Shown one piece after another: positions 37,949 to 47,013 of a stretch of DNA of 64,000 bases; positions within the stretch are counted from its first letter, which is position 1, and the number at the start of each line of letters is the position of its first letter. Both the position numbers and the translations under genes were made by a program. This DNA is from Saprospiraceae bacterium (GTDB lineage Bacteria > Bacteroidota > Bacteroidia > Chitinophagales > Saprospiraceae). The notes under the pieces were generated by a model. It ran no database searches. It saw only the letters and a list, made by a program, of their open reading frames with translations, and was not told the origin of the DNA. Location of the stretch: the NCBI GenBank assembly GCA_016713025.1, contig JADJPZ010000004.1, positions 4,007,001-4,071,000 on the forward strand, given 5' to 3'.

Positions 37949-39457
37949 ATGGACAGAAAAAAGCAGATACAACAACTTCAATCCGCAAGTCACTGGGATT
38001 TTATCATCATAGGCGGAGGCGCTACGGGGCTTGGTTCTGCGCTGGATGCTGCCAGCAGAGGTTACAAAGTATTGTGCGTCGAAAAATATGATTTTTCCAA
38101 AGGTACATCCAGCAGATCTACCAAGCTGATACACGGAGGTGTCAGGTATCTGGAGCAGGGTAATTTTAATATGGTCAAAGATGCCCTTCAGGAGCGTTGG
38201 TTTCTCTTAAATAATGCGTCAGACGCCACCAAAAAGCTGAGTTTTGTTTTACCTGTATATAGTTGGTGGAGATTTATATATTATGCTTTTGGCCTGATAC
38301 TTTATGATATCCTTTCCGGAAAATTCAGCATCGGAAAGACCAGAATGATGAACAGCAGCGCCGTGATCAAAAAAATACCTGAAATCAATAAAAGATCGCT
38401 TGTAGGAGGTATCAGGTATTTTGACGGACAGTTTGATGACAGTCAGATATGTATTGCACTGGCTCGCACTGCCACAGATCACGGGGCAACGGTTATCAAT
38501 CATATGTCTGTCCAATCATTTTTATATGATGGTAACCACAAAATACGCGGAGTTGAGCTTACCGATATGCTGAGTGGAGAAGTTTATACCCCTTCCTGTA
38601 CCATTGCGATTAATGCGACGGGTGTTTTTTCAGATATAATCATGAAAATGGATAATCCCTCACATCATAATATCATCAAACCATCCAGAGGCATTCATAT
38701 TGTGGTAAACAAAAGTTTTTATAGCAGCCCTCATGCTATGCTGATACCAAAAACAACTGATGGCCGCGTACTGTTTGCCGTGCCCTGGTATGATAAGGTG
38801 ATCATCGGGACGACGGATACCAATACGGACAATATCTGCGAGGAGCCCAAAGCTGAAAAGGAAGAAATTGATTTTATTCTGAACAATTTTAATGCTTACA
38901 TGCAGACACATATTGATTATGAAAACATCATATCTGTATTTGCAGGGTTGAGGCCACTGATCAAAAAACAAAATATCACATCCACTGCGGACTTAGTCAG
39001 AGATCATACTATCATTTTCTCCAAGTCAGGTTTGATTACCATCACAGGCGGAAAATGGACAACTTACCGTAAGATGGCCAGAGATGTGATCAATCTGGCA
39101 CTTAAAACGCATACACAACTGCCATATGCACGTACCAAAACCCGGGCGCTGCACCTGAATGTTCAAAGGTCAGTTTCAGATGAGGATCATACAGATAGAA
39201 TCCATCCCGATTATACATTTACAGTGGCCGATGTTTTATTTGCGATCAGACATGAAATGGCTTGTACACTGGAAGATATCCTGGCCAGAAGGATCAGATT
39301 ATTGTTTTTGGATGCAAATGCAGCTTTGGTCGCTGCACCGAAGGTTTGCAAAATACTGCAATCTGAGACCGGAAAAGACGATGATTGGTTTGAGCATCAA
39401 ATAGCTACATTTAAGACAGTTGCAGAAAACTATTGGTCTCAGTCTTCACAGACATAA
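37949..39457 (+). CDS. glpD: Glycerol-3-phosphate dehydrogenase (FAD-dependent)
   Basis: 502 residues. The FAD-binding Rossmann motif is IIIGGGATGLGSALDAASRG at residues 18-37, followed by GTSSRSTKLIHGGVRYLEQGNF. Later motifs include IIKPSRGIHIVV, DGRVLFAVPWYDKVIIGTTDT and ITITGGKWTTYRKMA. It oxidises glycerol-3-phosphate to dihydroxyacetone phosphate and donates electrons to the quinone pool at the inner membrane. It lies 10 bp after glpK and before glpF, separated from glpF by a small mobile element. Confidence 0.95.
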   Translation: MDRKKQIQQLQSASHWDFIIIGGGATGLGSALDAASRGYKVLCVEKYDFSKGTSSRSTKLIHGGVRYLEQGNFNMVKDALQERWFLLNNASDATKKLSFVLPVYSWWRFIYYAFGLILYDILSGKFSIGKTRMMNSSAVIKKIPEINKRSLVGGIRYFDGQFDDSQICIALARTATDHGATVINHMSVQSFLYDGNHKIRGVELTDMLSGEVYTPSCTIAINATGVFSDIIMKMDNPSHHNIIKPSRGIHIVVNKSFYSSPHAMLIPKTTDGRVLFAVPWYDKVIIGTTDTNTDNICEEPKAEKEEIDFILNNFNAYMQTHIDYENIISVFAGLRPLIKKQNITSTADLVRDHTIIFSKSGLITITGGKWTTYRKMARDVINLALKTHTQLPYARTKTRALHLNVQRSVSDEDHTDRIHPDYTFTVADVLFAIRHEMACTLEDILARRIRLLFLDANAALVAAPKVCKILQSETGKDDDWFEHQIATFKTVAENYWSQSSQT

Positions 39458-39460
39458 AAT

Positions 39461-39562
39461 CAATGTCGTTAAGATAAGACATCTTTATGAAGTCTTTCCC
39501 TTTCAAGGAAAAGATTTAGATAGGGTAAAAACAAAGAAAAATTCCTTATCTAAACGACATTG
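39461..39562 (-). mobile_element. Small inverted-repeat element (MITE-like), copy 2, with 10-bp target duplication
   Basis: 102 bp, starting CAATGTCGTTAAGATAAG and ending CTTATCTAAACGACATTG, so its termini are 17-18-bp inverted repeats. It is flanked by the direct repeat GACATAAAAT on both sides (39451-39460 and 39563-39572). Its reverse complement resembles the element at 17667-17808. It sits 3 bp after the glpD stop codon, between glpD and glpF, where it could act as a hairpin terminator. Confidence 0.8.
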
Positions 39563-39610
39563 GACATAAAATTGTTAATTGTATTTTATTATTTTTAAAA
39601 TCAAAACGAT

Positions 39611-40318
39611 ATGACAGCTTACATTTCTGAAATCATTGGAACAGCTTTATTGATCATACTGGGTAATGGAGTAGTCGCAAATGTGGTACTTAACAAAACC
39701 AAAGGCCATGGAAGTGGCTGGATAGTCATCACCTTTGGGTGGGCTATGGCAGTTTTTACCGGTGTTTTTGTTGCAGCTGCCGGCAGTGGCGCACACCTGA
39801 ATCCTGCGGTGACCATAGCCATGGCATATTTAGGAAAAATAGAACTTAATCTGGTCCCGGGTTATGTTTTATCACAGTTTATCGGTGCTATGACTGGCCA
39901 GGTCATCGTTTGGCTGGCTTACAGAGGACATTATGACGAGACTTTGGATGCTGGTGCCATCAGGGCGACTTTCTGCACATCTCCTGCTATAAACAGTACA
40001 TGGAACAATCTCATCACCGAAATCATCGGCACAGTAGTCCTGGTGTCCGGAGTTTTGTTTATGGCAGCACCTGCCGCTTCACTGGGAGCCATGGATGCGC
40101 TTCCGGTAGCCCTACTTGTGCTGGGTATTGGCCTTAGTTTAGGTGGTCCTACCGGTTATGCCATCAATCCTGCCAGAGATCTGGGCCCGAGAATAGTCCA
40201 TGCCTTTTTGCCCATTCGGCACAAAGGGGATAATGAATGGTCATACAGCTGGATACCCGTAGTTGGTCCCATTATTGGCGCTCTGGCAGCAGCTTTGCTT
40301 TACAGCTTAATTTCCTAA
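39611..40318 (+). CDS. glpF: Aquaglyceroporin (MIP family)
   Basis: 235 residues with six membrane helices and both NPA boxes: GSGAHLNPAVTIAMAYLG and GYAINPARDLGPR. An Asp follows the second NPA-Arg (NPARD), a mark of glycerol facilitators. It takes up glycerol by diffusion across the inner membrane for GlpK/GlpD. It has the same orientation as glpK and glpD, but the small mobile element lies in between. Confidence 0.94.
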   Translation: MTAYISEIIGTALLIILGNGVVANVVLNKTKGHGSGWIVITFGWAMAVFTGVFVAAAGSGAHLNPAVTIAMAYLGKIELNLVPGYVLSQFIGAMTGQVIVWLAYRGHYDETLDAGAIRATFCTSPAINSTWNNLITEIIGTVVLVSGVLFMAAPAASLGAMDALPVALLVLGIGLSLGGPTGYAINPARDLGPRIVHAFLPIRHKGDNEWSYSWIPVVGPIIGALAAALLYSLIS

Positions 40319-40327
40319 ATCAGCGCC

Positions 40328-40777
40328 TTAATCATTGGTCCATAAGGCATAAGACGTAGGTGTTTCATCCAGTCTGATGCTGTACAATTTTATACCTGAT
40401 TCAAATTGGTCAACCAGTATATCTGCAAAATATAAAACCAAATTTTCGCATGTCGGCTGAAAGGGCAGAATCACTACCTTTTCAAACTGATTTAAAAAAT
40501 CTTTATCATCCGAATATGGTGCATTTTGATTTAAAACCAGTGCATGGTCCAGTTTTTTAACAATGGCGTCATGCACGATCCTCTTCATGTCACCAAAATC
40601 CATGACCATACCGTCATCTGTAGATCCTGGCCGGCTTAAGGGATAACCTTCTACCGTTATTTCGAGATGGTAGGTGTGTCCATGTATGTTTTTACATTGA
40701 CCATCATGGCCGTACAATGCATGGGCCATGTCAAAAGTAAATTTTTTAGTCAATTTTATTTTTCGGGAAGTCGGCAT
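40328..40777 (-). CDS. queD: 6-carboxytetrahydropterin synthase (QueD/PTPS family)
   Basis: 149 residues. FTFDMAHALYGHDGQCKNIHGHTYHLEI contains the zinc His residues and a catalytic Cys. VMDFGDMKRIV, LDHALVLN and PTCENLVLYFADIL complete the family pattern. QueD makes 6-carboxy-tetrahydropterin from dihydroneopterin triphosphate in queuosine/preQ0 biosynthesis; no other queuosine gene lies here. It follows the beta-eliminating lyase gene by 3 bp on the same strand. Confidence 0.88.
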   Translation of the reverse strand: MPTSRKIKLTKKFTFDMAHALYGHDGQCKNIHGHTYHLEITVEGYPLSRPGSTDDGMVMDFGDMKRIVHDAIVKKLDHALVLNQNAPYSDDKDFLNQFEKVVILPFQPTCENLVLYFADILVDQFESGIKLYSIRLDETPTSYALWTND

Positions 40778-40780
40778 ATT

Positions 40781-42157
40781 TCACAATTTCTTAAATCTTG
40801 CCTGGAAAAATCGCAGATATTTAGGTTCATAAACCATCTTAAGGCCTTTGATTTTGTGTCTTCGATCATATACATTGGCCACGGACTCAGCTATGACATC
40901 CATATGTGCCTGAGTGTAAACACGTCTGGGCATGGTAAACCTGACGAGTTCAAGTTTGGGATAATAATTGGTACCGTCAGGTTTTCTGCCTGCCGAAACG
41001 ATACCTCTCTCCATCGTCCTGACTCCGGAATCGATATAGACTTCTGCTGCCAGACACTGTGCCGGAAACTGATCCTGAGTAAGGTGCGGTAAAAACTCTC
41101 TGGCATCAACAAAGATACCATGCCCACCTATCGGCAACACTATGGGTATGTTAAATTCCATCATTTTATGGCCAAGGTAATCAACCTGACCTACACGTGC
41201 GTGCTGGTGATTGTCATCGAGGCTTTCTTTGATCCCAACAGCTATAGCTTCCATGTCCCGGCCTGCCAAACCACCATATGTGTGCAATCCTTCATACACT
41301 ACCACCAGATTTCTGGCTTCTTCATATACATCCCACTCATTGGTAGCCATAAAACCACCTATGTTGACCAAAGCATCTTTTTTGGCAGACATGGTGGCAC
41401 CGTCTGTATACGAACATATCTCTTTGACTATTTCCATGACAGATTTGTCTTCGTAGCCTTTTTCGCGTTGCTGAATGAAATAGGCATTTTCAGCTACCCG
41501 GGTCATATCGTGGATGATACGAATACCGTGTTTTTGGGTATAAGCGCGGAGTTCTTTTAGGTTGGCCATGCTGACAGGCTGGCCACCGGCCATATTGACG
41601 TTGGTAGCGATGCTGATGTAGGGTATTTTTTTTGATCCGTGTTTTTTTACAATCGCATCAAGTTTTTCAAGATCGACATTTCCTTTGAATGGATAAAGGC
41701 TCTTTGAATCATGCGCCTCATCGATGATGATATCTGCAAAAGTACCACCTGCAAGCTCCTGATGCAATCGCGTAGTGGTAAAGTACATATTTCCGGGTAC
41801 GATATCGCCGGGTTTTATCAGGATTTTTGACAGTATATTTTCAGCGCCTCGGCCCTGATGGGTTGGAATGATGTATTTGTATCCATAATACTTTTGTATG
41901 GCTTTTTCCATATTGTAAAAGCTCTTGCTTCCTGCATAAGCTTCATCTCCGGTCATGAATGCTGACCACTGGAGATCGCTCATAGCATTGGTGCCGCTGT
42001 CAGTCAGCAGATCGATATATACATCTTCGGCTTTAAGCAGAAAAGTGTTGTAACCAGCTTCTTTGATAGCTTTTTTACGGTCTTTTTCACTGGTCATTTT
42101 GAGCAGTTCGACCATTTTTATTCTGTAGGGTTCTGCCCAAGATCTTTTATGGTTCAT
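40781..42157 (-). CDS. Beta-eliminating lyase: tyrosine phenol-lyase / tryptophanase
   Basis: 458 residues of the TPL/tryptophanase family. Motifs: DLLTDSGTNAMSDLQW, GDEAYAGSKSFY, IPTHQGRGAEN, GGQPVSMANL and the PLP-binding Lys in SAKKDALVNIGG. GVRTMERGIVSAGR carries the Arg that in tyrosine phenol-lyase contacts the phenol (MERG), where E. coli tryptophanase has VEIG. NMYFTTTR also matches the TPL form. I therefore lean to tyrosine phenol-lyase (tyrosine to phenol, pyruvate and ammonia) over tryptophanase, though many such proteins are labelled tryptophanase. It is followed by queD. Confidence 0.9.
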   Translation of the reverse strand: MNHKRSWAEPYRIKMVELLKMTSEKDRKKAIKEAGYNTFLLKAEDVYIDLLTDSGTNAMSDLQWSAFMTGDEAYAGSKSFYNMEKAIQKYYGYKYIIPTHQGRGAENILSKILIKPGDIVPGNMYFTTTRLHQELAGGTFADIIIDEAHDSKSLYPFKGNVDLEKLDAIVKKHGSKKIPYISIATNVNMAGGQPVSMANLKELRAYTQKHGIRIIHDMTRVAENAYFIQQREKGYEDKSVMEIVKEICSYTDGATMSAKKDALVNIGGFMATNEWDVYEEARNLVVVYEGLHTYGGLAGRDMEAIAVGIKESLDDNHQHARVGQVDYLGHKMMEFNIPIVLPIGGHGIFVDAREFLPHLTQDQFPAQCLAAEVYIDSGVRTMERGIVSAGRKPDGTNYYPKLELVRFTMPRRVYTQAHMDVIAESVANVYDRRHKIKGLKMVYEPKYLRFFQARFKKL

Positions 42158-42382
42158 TTGGATATTATTTGGTTCGAGATCAAAACAGTTTTTGGCATGA
42201 CAAATGTAGGCAAGAGGTCATCAACTTTTCAAAAGGCGGCTGATGACTTTGATCAGATTTTCTGATGATAATAATTAGGGCTGGGATCAATTCACAAAAA
42301 TAATTGACAAAGGCAGGCTTTGAAAATCACATTTTCAAATTGCCTTACTTTTACCAATACACTTTAACTGCTCTTATTTTTG

Positions 42383-43306
42383 TCATTCAAACGCATTTAT
42401 TAATGCAGTTACTCTTCTTTGAATACTGTCTTGTGTAATGCTACTTTTTTCAATGATGTCGTATGCGTGAATTGTGCCTTTTGTTTGGTTCAATTCTACT
42501 TCTATGTTTGTGTCAGTTAATTTTTGAGCATATAATATGGCTTCGTCTCGTAAGCAGTCAAATTCAGCAGTTTCAATGTATGCAGGTGGCAAACCTTTTA
42601 AGTCAGTCCTTTGTAATGCTGAAACATACTTGGGTAAATGAGTTCTGTCTTTGCCTTTTAAATAAACGTCCCACATGAGTTTTGAGCTTGGTGCATTCCA
42701 AAGTGGTGTGTCTTGAAATTCCTGCATCGATTTGGTGCTTAACGTATGGTCGCAAACTGGATAAACCAACAATTGAAAACACAATTTTATTTCTTGTCGG
42801 TCTACTGTCATTTGTGCAATACAAGCCGCTAAGTTTCCACCTGCACTATCGCCACCTATTGCAATTTTTCCTTTGTCAATTCCAAGTGATGCTACATTGT
42901 CGTTTGTCCATTTTAAGGCTGCATAACAGTCTTCCAAACTTGTCGGAAATGGATTATTCAAACTCACTCTGTAATGAGGAAAAACGACAATACAATTTGC
43001 TTTTTCAGCATATGCAAACATCATTTTTTTATGTGCCTGCGCCGCTTCTATAAAAAAGCCACCACCGTGACAATACACCAAACAAGGTGCATTGGCTTGA
43101 ATATTTTTTGGCTTGAAAACCAATACGTCAATGTCTTTATTCTCAAAGCCTTTTATTTGATGGGAAGTTACCTCAATGTTTTGCGGAGCTTTAGTGGAAT
43201 TAAAATGCCATTTAAACAAGGCATTGAATGCCGGTACCATCCATTTCTTTGTATTTGGAACAAAACGTAGGAAAGTAAAATCTTTATGAATGTTGTATTT
43301 TGGCAT
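42383..43306 (-). CDS. Alpha/beta-hydrolase (hormone-sensitive lipase/esterase family IV)
   Basis: 307 residues. YCHGGGFFIEAA supplies the HGGG oxyanion hole, IGGDSAGGNLAAC the nucleophile Ser, AEFDCLRDEA the catalytic Asp and GTIHAYDII the His. It is a cytoplasmic esterase acting on short-chain esters or similar; the substrate is unknown. It lies 5 bp downstream of the interrupted membrane-protein gene and near a divergent MerR regulator. That gene order suggests the regulator controls both, but the IS insertion upstream may now uncouple it. Confidence 0.88.
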   Translation of the reverse strand: MPKYNIHKDFTFLRFVPNTKKWMVPAFNALFKWHFNSTKAPQNIEVTSHQIKGFENKDIDVLVFKPKNIQANAPCLVYCHGGGFFIEAAQAHKKMMFAYAEKANCIVVFPHYRVSLNNPFPTSLEDCYAALKWTNDNVASLGIDKGKIAIGGDSAGGNLAACIAQMTVDRQEIKLCFQLLVYPVCDHTLSTKSMQEFQDTPLWNAPSSKLMWDVYLKGKDRTHLPKYVSALQRTDLKGLPPAYIETAEFDCLRDEAILYAQKLTDTNIEVELNQTKGTIHAYDIIEKSSITQDSIQRRVTALINAFE

Positions 43307-43794
43307 AATGATTATTGCATTAATGTTGAAAGAAAACCAATAGTAAGTAGCGTTTCTACCACTGTTGAAACCAAGATTCCTTTGCTCACTTTACCATTTT
43401 TTAGCTCGAATAAGCCCATAATAGCTAAAAGCCCTGTGATTACTGCACCACCAATAGCAATGGCTTCTGTGGTTGGCATACTGGTTCTTGCTAAAAACAT
43501 CATTGTAGAAAGTCCTAAATAAACCGCCCCAATTCTATGGGACATTACTTTGGCTTCATCGGGTGCTTGCATTCCCCATTGTTTCAGCATGAAAGCGCTA
43601 GAAAATAAAAATCCAAAACCTAAGCCTATAGCTACCCCCAATGTTCGGACAGTTTAATCTTAATTTATAATAAATATATTATTATTTATTATTATATGTT
43701 TCTTTTCTTTTTTGTTACTTTTTTTTCTTTTCTTTGTTAACAAAACAAAGATATGTGGATAACTCTTAGAATGCCTTATTTTGCTCATTTTATT

Positions 43795-44631
43795 TTATTT
43801 GTTTTTTTGTTGGTATTGTGAATAAGGTGTGCAATAGTTTAATGACTCATGCCTTCTTTCCATATTGTAATAATTCATATATGTATCAATTCCTTTATAT
43901 AATTCCTTCCCATCACTTGTCGGATTCAAATACACGTGTTCATACTTTAGTGTCCGCCAGAATCGCTCTATAAAGATGTTGTCTATGGCCCTGCCTTTGC
44001 CATCCATACTCAGTTTGATACCATTGTCCAGTACCGTGGCAGTGAACTCAGCAGCCGTAAACTGTGACCCCTGATCTGTATTAATTATTTGCGGTATTCC
44101 CCAACGTGTTATACTATTCTGAACTAGACCAGCACACCAAGTCGCATCCATCGTGTTGGATATATCCCAGCTTAAAATAAAGCGACTGTGCACATCTATA
44201 ACGGCCATCAGATACAAATAACCGTACAGCATCGGGATATAAGTGATGTCGGTAGCCCATACTTGATTAGGATTGGTAATTTCCACATTCCTAAGCAAAT
44301 AGGGATACACAGCATGTTCAGGATGCCGTTTCGAAGTATGTGGACCTGGTACTATGGCTCTAAGTCCCATCAGATTATAATACAGACGTTCTATTCGTTT
44401 TATATTGATCTGGTAGCCTTTGTCCATCTTCAGCCATATATACATCCGTGGCACGCCTTTGTATGGATGCAGCAGATAGTGCTCATCCATGAGCCGCATG
44501 AGCTCCAGATTCAGTGCAGCTTCCGCTATTGGAGTATAATAGTAAGTACTTCGGTTTATACCAAGCAATTTGCACTGGTGCGAAATACTTATCCCGGGAT
44601 GATCCTTTTGAATTAATGGCAGCATGTTCAA
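43795..44631 (-). CDS. IS3-family transposase OrfB (DDE integrase)
   Basis: 278 residues from a TTG (or 276 from ATG). An N-terminal HTH_21 region (INRSTYYYTP) is followed by the rve integrase core. Catalytic acids: Asp in VWATDITYIPM, Asp in IINTDQGSQFTA and Glu in NIFIERFWRTLKYE. It overlaps the end of orfA in the -1 frame, so it is normally made as an OrfAB fusion by frameshifting. Confidence 0.92.
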   Translation of the reverse strand: MNMLPLIQKDHPGISISHQCKLLGINRSTYYYTPIAEAALNLELMRLMDEHYLLHPYKGVPRMYIWLKMDKGYQINIKRIERLYYNLMGLRAIVPGPHTSKRHPEHAVYPYLLRNVEITNPNQVWATDITYIPMLYGYLYLMAVIDVHSRFILSWDISNTMDATWCAGLVQNSITRWGIPQIINTDQGSQFTAAEFTATVLDNGIKLSMDGKGRAIDNIFIERFWRTLKYEHVYLNPTSDGKELYKGIDTYMNYYNMERRHESLNYCTPYSQYQQKNK

Positions 44632-44912
44632 CCCAGTCTCTTTAAACTTTTTTTTAAAAAGTCAATTTCAACCTTCTGTTCCCCGATTGTCCTTAATAGT
44701 TCATCCCGATCCGTTGGCACAGATTCTGTGGTCTTGGAGGTACTTTTTTCGAAAACCACCGATGCGTTACTCAGAAATTCTTTCTTCCATGTCGAAATTT
44801 GAGTAGGTGCAACCTGATGTCTTTGAGCTAACTCAGATAAGCTGTATCGCTCACTAAGAGCCTCTAAAACCACCTTGCTCTTAAATACTGATGTTAATTT
44901 TCTCTTTGTCAT
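44628..44912 (-). CDS. IS3-family transposase OrfA (HTH)
   Basis: 94 residues from the ATG at 44912 (three codons longer from an upstream ATG). It has the HTH_Tnp_1 pattern: KSKVVLEALSERYSLSELAQRHQVAPTQISTWKKEFL, then a leucine-zipper-like C-terminus. Near the end lies a run of eight A on the coding strand (44648-44655) containing A AAA AAA in phase, a -1 slippage site. Slipping there joins it to OrfB without a stop. Confidence 0.88.
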   Translation of the reverse strand: MTKRKLTSVFKSKVVLEALSERYSLSELAQRHQVAPTQISTWKKEFLSNASVVFEKSTSKTTESVPTDRDELLRTIGEQKVEIDFLKKSLKRLG

Positions 44913-45087
44913 AAACAGCAAATTTAGTGTAAAAAAATTTATTTAACTTGCTGTCCGATTTTTGGGGGTAACTATAGCCTAAGGTGGCTATTGCAGCAAT
45001 TAATGCGATTGTTGAAAATGTCATATTTTTATTATTTTTTAAATTTTTAGCAAAAATATGTTCAATATTTCAAACATACAACATTAG

Positions 45088-45102
45088 AGTATAGTCTATA
45101 CT
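45088..45102. promoter_or_regulatory. Perfect 15-bp palindrome, likely MerR operator
   Basis: AGTATAG-T-CTATACT lies 47 bp before the merR ATG, in the divergent intergenic region. MerR-family regulators bind such dyads between -35 and -10. That it is the operator for this regulator is inferred from position and symmetry. Confidence 0.5.
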
Positions 45103-45149
45103 TGCAATTTATTTTTAAATATTGTAAATTTGCTCCAAATTCCTATCAG

Positions 45150-45512
45150 ATGTTAATAAATGAACTCTCAAAGCGAACGGGAATTACCGCCCATACCATT
45201 CGATTTTATGAAAAGTCGGGATTGATAAAAGGTAAACGGCTTGAAGATGTCAAGTCAAACAATTATTTTCATTACGATGAAGAAACGGTTGAAAAGTTAA
45301 ATCTCATCAAAGGGGCAAAGTCCATTGGTTTTACCATTAGTGAAATTGCCAACTTAATTGATGCTTGGTATAATAAAAAATTGTCTGCAGAAGATAAGTT
45401 GTCTGTCTGCGATGAAAAGTTATTGTCCATCGAAAATAAAATCAAAGAGTTGAAGCAGATGCAGAAACTTCTAAATCAATTGAGGAAAAACATCATTTCG
45501 TCAAAGTGTTGA
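45150..45512 (+). CDS. MerR-family transcriptional regulator
   Basis: 120 residues from the ATG at 45150 (MLINELSKRTG), chosen because the MerR HTH begins right there; a longer frame from 45102 would start inside the palindrome. Motifs: ITAHTIRFYEKSGLIKGKR and NYFHYDEETVEKLNLIKGAKSIGFTISEI, then a dimerisation coiled coil. There are two Cys (SVCDEK and the final SSKC) but no classical metal-binding triple. It is divergent from the membrane-protein/esterase unit, which it probably controls. Confidence 0.85.
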   Translation: MLINELSKRTGITAHTIRFYEKSGLIKGKRLEDVKSNNYFHYDEETVEKLNLIKGAKSIGFTISEIANLIDAWYNKKLSAEDKLSVCDEKLLSIENKIKELKQMQKLLNQLRKNIISSKC

Positions 45513-45700
45513 TGTATAAAAGTTACATGCATTATGATTAGGCAGGTTTAGGAAAGTTAAAACAATGGTCAAGCTTTAGATAGGATTCGTAAAAAATAGG
45601 AGTGCAGTCTTTAATTAAAAGATGTGCAATGAAAGTAGGGAAAACTTCTAATATAGGGAGTGTAAGAAAGATTGTGTAAACTAGTATCAAGGAGTTAGGC

Positions 45701-45734
45701 TTCCATCTGTGGGGGGTACCCCCCACAGATGGAA
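45701..45734. terminator. Perfect 34-bp palindrome inside IS256 copy 1
   Basis: Symmetric about GGTACC with arms TTCCATCTGTGGGGGG; followed by AAATTTTTT. A stem this strong followed by a T tract reads as an intrinsic terminator 65 bp upstream of the transposase ATG, which would shield it from outside transcription. Confidence 0.65.
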
Positions 45735-45799
45735 AATTTTTTAATATGTTTGTGCGACCAAGTACAGACACATTTTTTAACCTAACAAATTTAATAGTT

Positions 45800-47013
45800 A
45801 TGCAAAGTAACAAATTTAATCTTAATCTCTCTGAATTTCTTCAGGATGTCAAGTCTCTTAATGATTTTGACAATGTTATGAATGGTCTTTACAAAGATGG
45901 CATTCAAGAACTTTTTAAAAGCTGAACTAAGTCATCATTTAGGCTATTCAAAACACTCGCCCGATGGGATTAATTCAGGTAATTCCCGGAATGGGTCTTA
46001 TAAGAAAAAGATACGCACTACACAAGGACAGGTAGAGTTGGATATTCCACGGGATCGTAACGGTGAATTTGAGCCTATCATTGTTCCCAAGGGCCAAACT
46101 ACCACTGAGAAAGTAGAATCTGTCATTACATCTCTTTACAGTAGAGGTATGAGCACTGATGACATAACAGCTCAAATTCAGGAAATTTATGGCTTAGACG
46201 TTTCTAAAACCTTTGTTTCAGATATTACAAACAAAATGATTCCGGCTATCCAGGAATGGCAAAACAGACCTTTGGATAATACTTATTACATCGTTTGGAT
46301 GGATTGTATTTGTTTTAAAATCCGGCAGGATAATAAAATCATCAACAAGAGTATTTATATCGTTATAGGACTGAAAACCAATGGGATCAAAGAAGTTTTG
46401 GGCATCTGGATGAGCGCCAACGAGTCTGCCGCGTTTTGGCTTTCTGTCTTAAATGAGCTCAAAGACAGGGGCGTTAAAAAGATGCTCATTGCATGCACTG
46501 ACAATCTTACAGGATTCACTCAGGCCATTCAAACTGCTTTCCCCGATACCGTATCCCAGCTTTGTATCGTTCATCAAATCAGAAACTCTATGAAGTTTGT
46601 CCCATGGAAAGATAGAAGGGCCTTCCTGGCTGATTTAAAAAACTGTTTATGCCGCTTTAAATATGGAAACTGCTCTCATTGCTTTTGAAGCTTTTAAAGC
46701 AAAATGGGGGTCTAAATATGCCTATGCCATTAAAAGTTGGGAAGCAAACTGGTCAAATCTATCTCCCATGTTTCAGTATCCTACTAACATTCGTAAAATT
46801 ATGTATACCACTAATACCATTGAAGGCCTCAACAGAGCCATCAGAAAATTTACCAAAACCAAAACACTTTTTCCAAATGATCAGGCAGCCTTGAAATCTG
46901 TATATCTTGCTATTCAGCAAATTCAAGTTAAATGGACAATGCCAATTCATAACTGGCATATTACTCATAATGAAATTTTAATTATCTTTGAGGATAATTT
47001 GATTCAGCCATAA
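45800..47013 (+). pseudogene. IS256-family transposase, copy 1 (two +1 frameshifts)
   Basis: The start MQSNKFNLNLSEFLQDVK leads to IQEL, where a five-T run (four in copy 2) shifts the frame. The main part (LGYSKHSPDG, VELDIPRDRNGEFEP, IVWMDCICFKI with the first Asp, IACTDNLTGF with the second) ends after LADLKN at a six-A run (five in copy 2). The rest, with Glu in TTNTIEGLNRAI, continues to 47013. Correcting both gives exactly 404 codons. Both errors are single-base homopolymer gains relative to copy 2. Confidence 0.9.

Larger units (their letters stand above)
43633..44971 (-). mobile_element. IS3-family insertion sequence
   Basis: 1339 bp with terminal inverted repeats TACCCCCAAnnnTCGGACAG at both ends and a 7-bp direct repeat CTATAGC on each side (43626-43632 and 44972-44978). 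It encodes OrfA and OrfB in the overlapping -1 arrangement of the family. The 7-bp duplication is longer than the 3-5 bp usual for IS3, so one end may be misplaced by a base or two. Confidence 0.85.
43312..45024 (-). pseudogene. Small membrane protein gene interrupted by an IS3-family element
   Basis: The start (ATG at 45024) reads MTFSTIALIAAIATLG up to the IS edge at 44971. The remainder beyond the IS reads VAIGLGFGFLFSSAFMLKQWGM...VSKGILVSTVVETLLTIGFLSTLMQ to 43312. Removing the IS and one copy of the 7-bp duplication leaves about 366-367 bp; one extra G at the left join shifts the frame, and without it the protein is about 121 residues with four helices. It encoded a small membrane protein in the same unit as the esterase. 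Confidence 0.75.

Noticed and set aside
45538..45813. A minus-strand frame across the left end of IS256 copy 1
   Set aside because: Its N-terminal part lies in the IS palindrome region. The part outside the IS joined across the target duplication gives only about 58 codons with no recognisable family.
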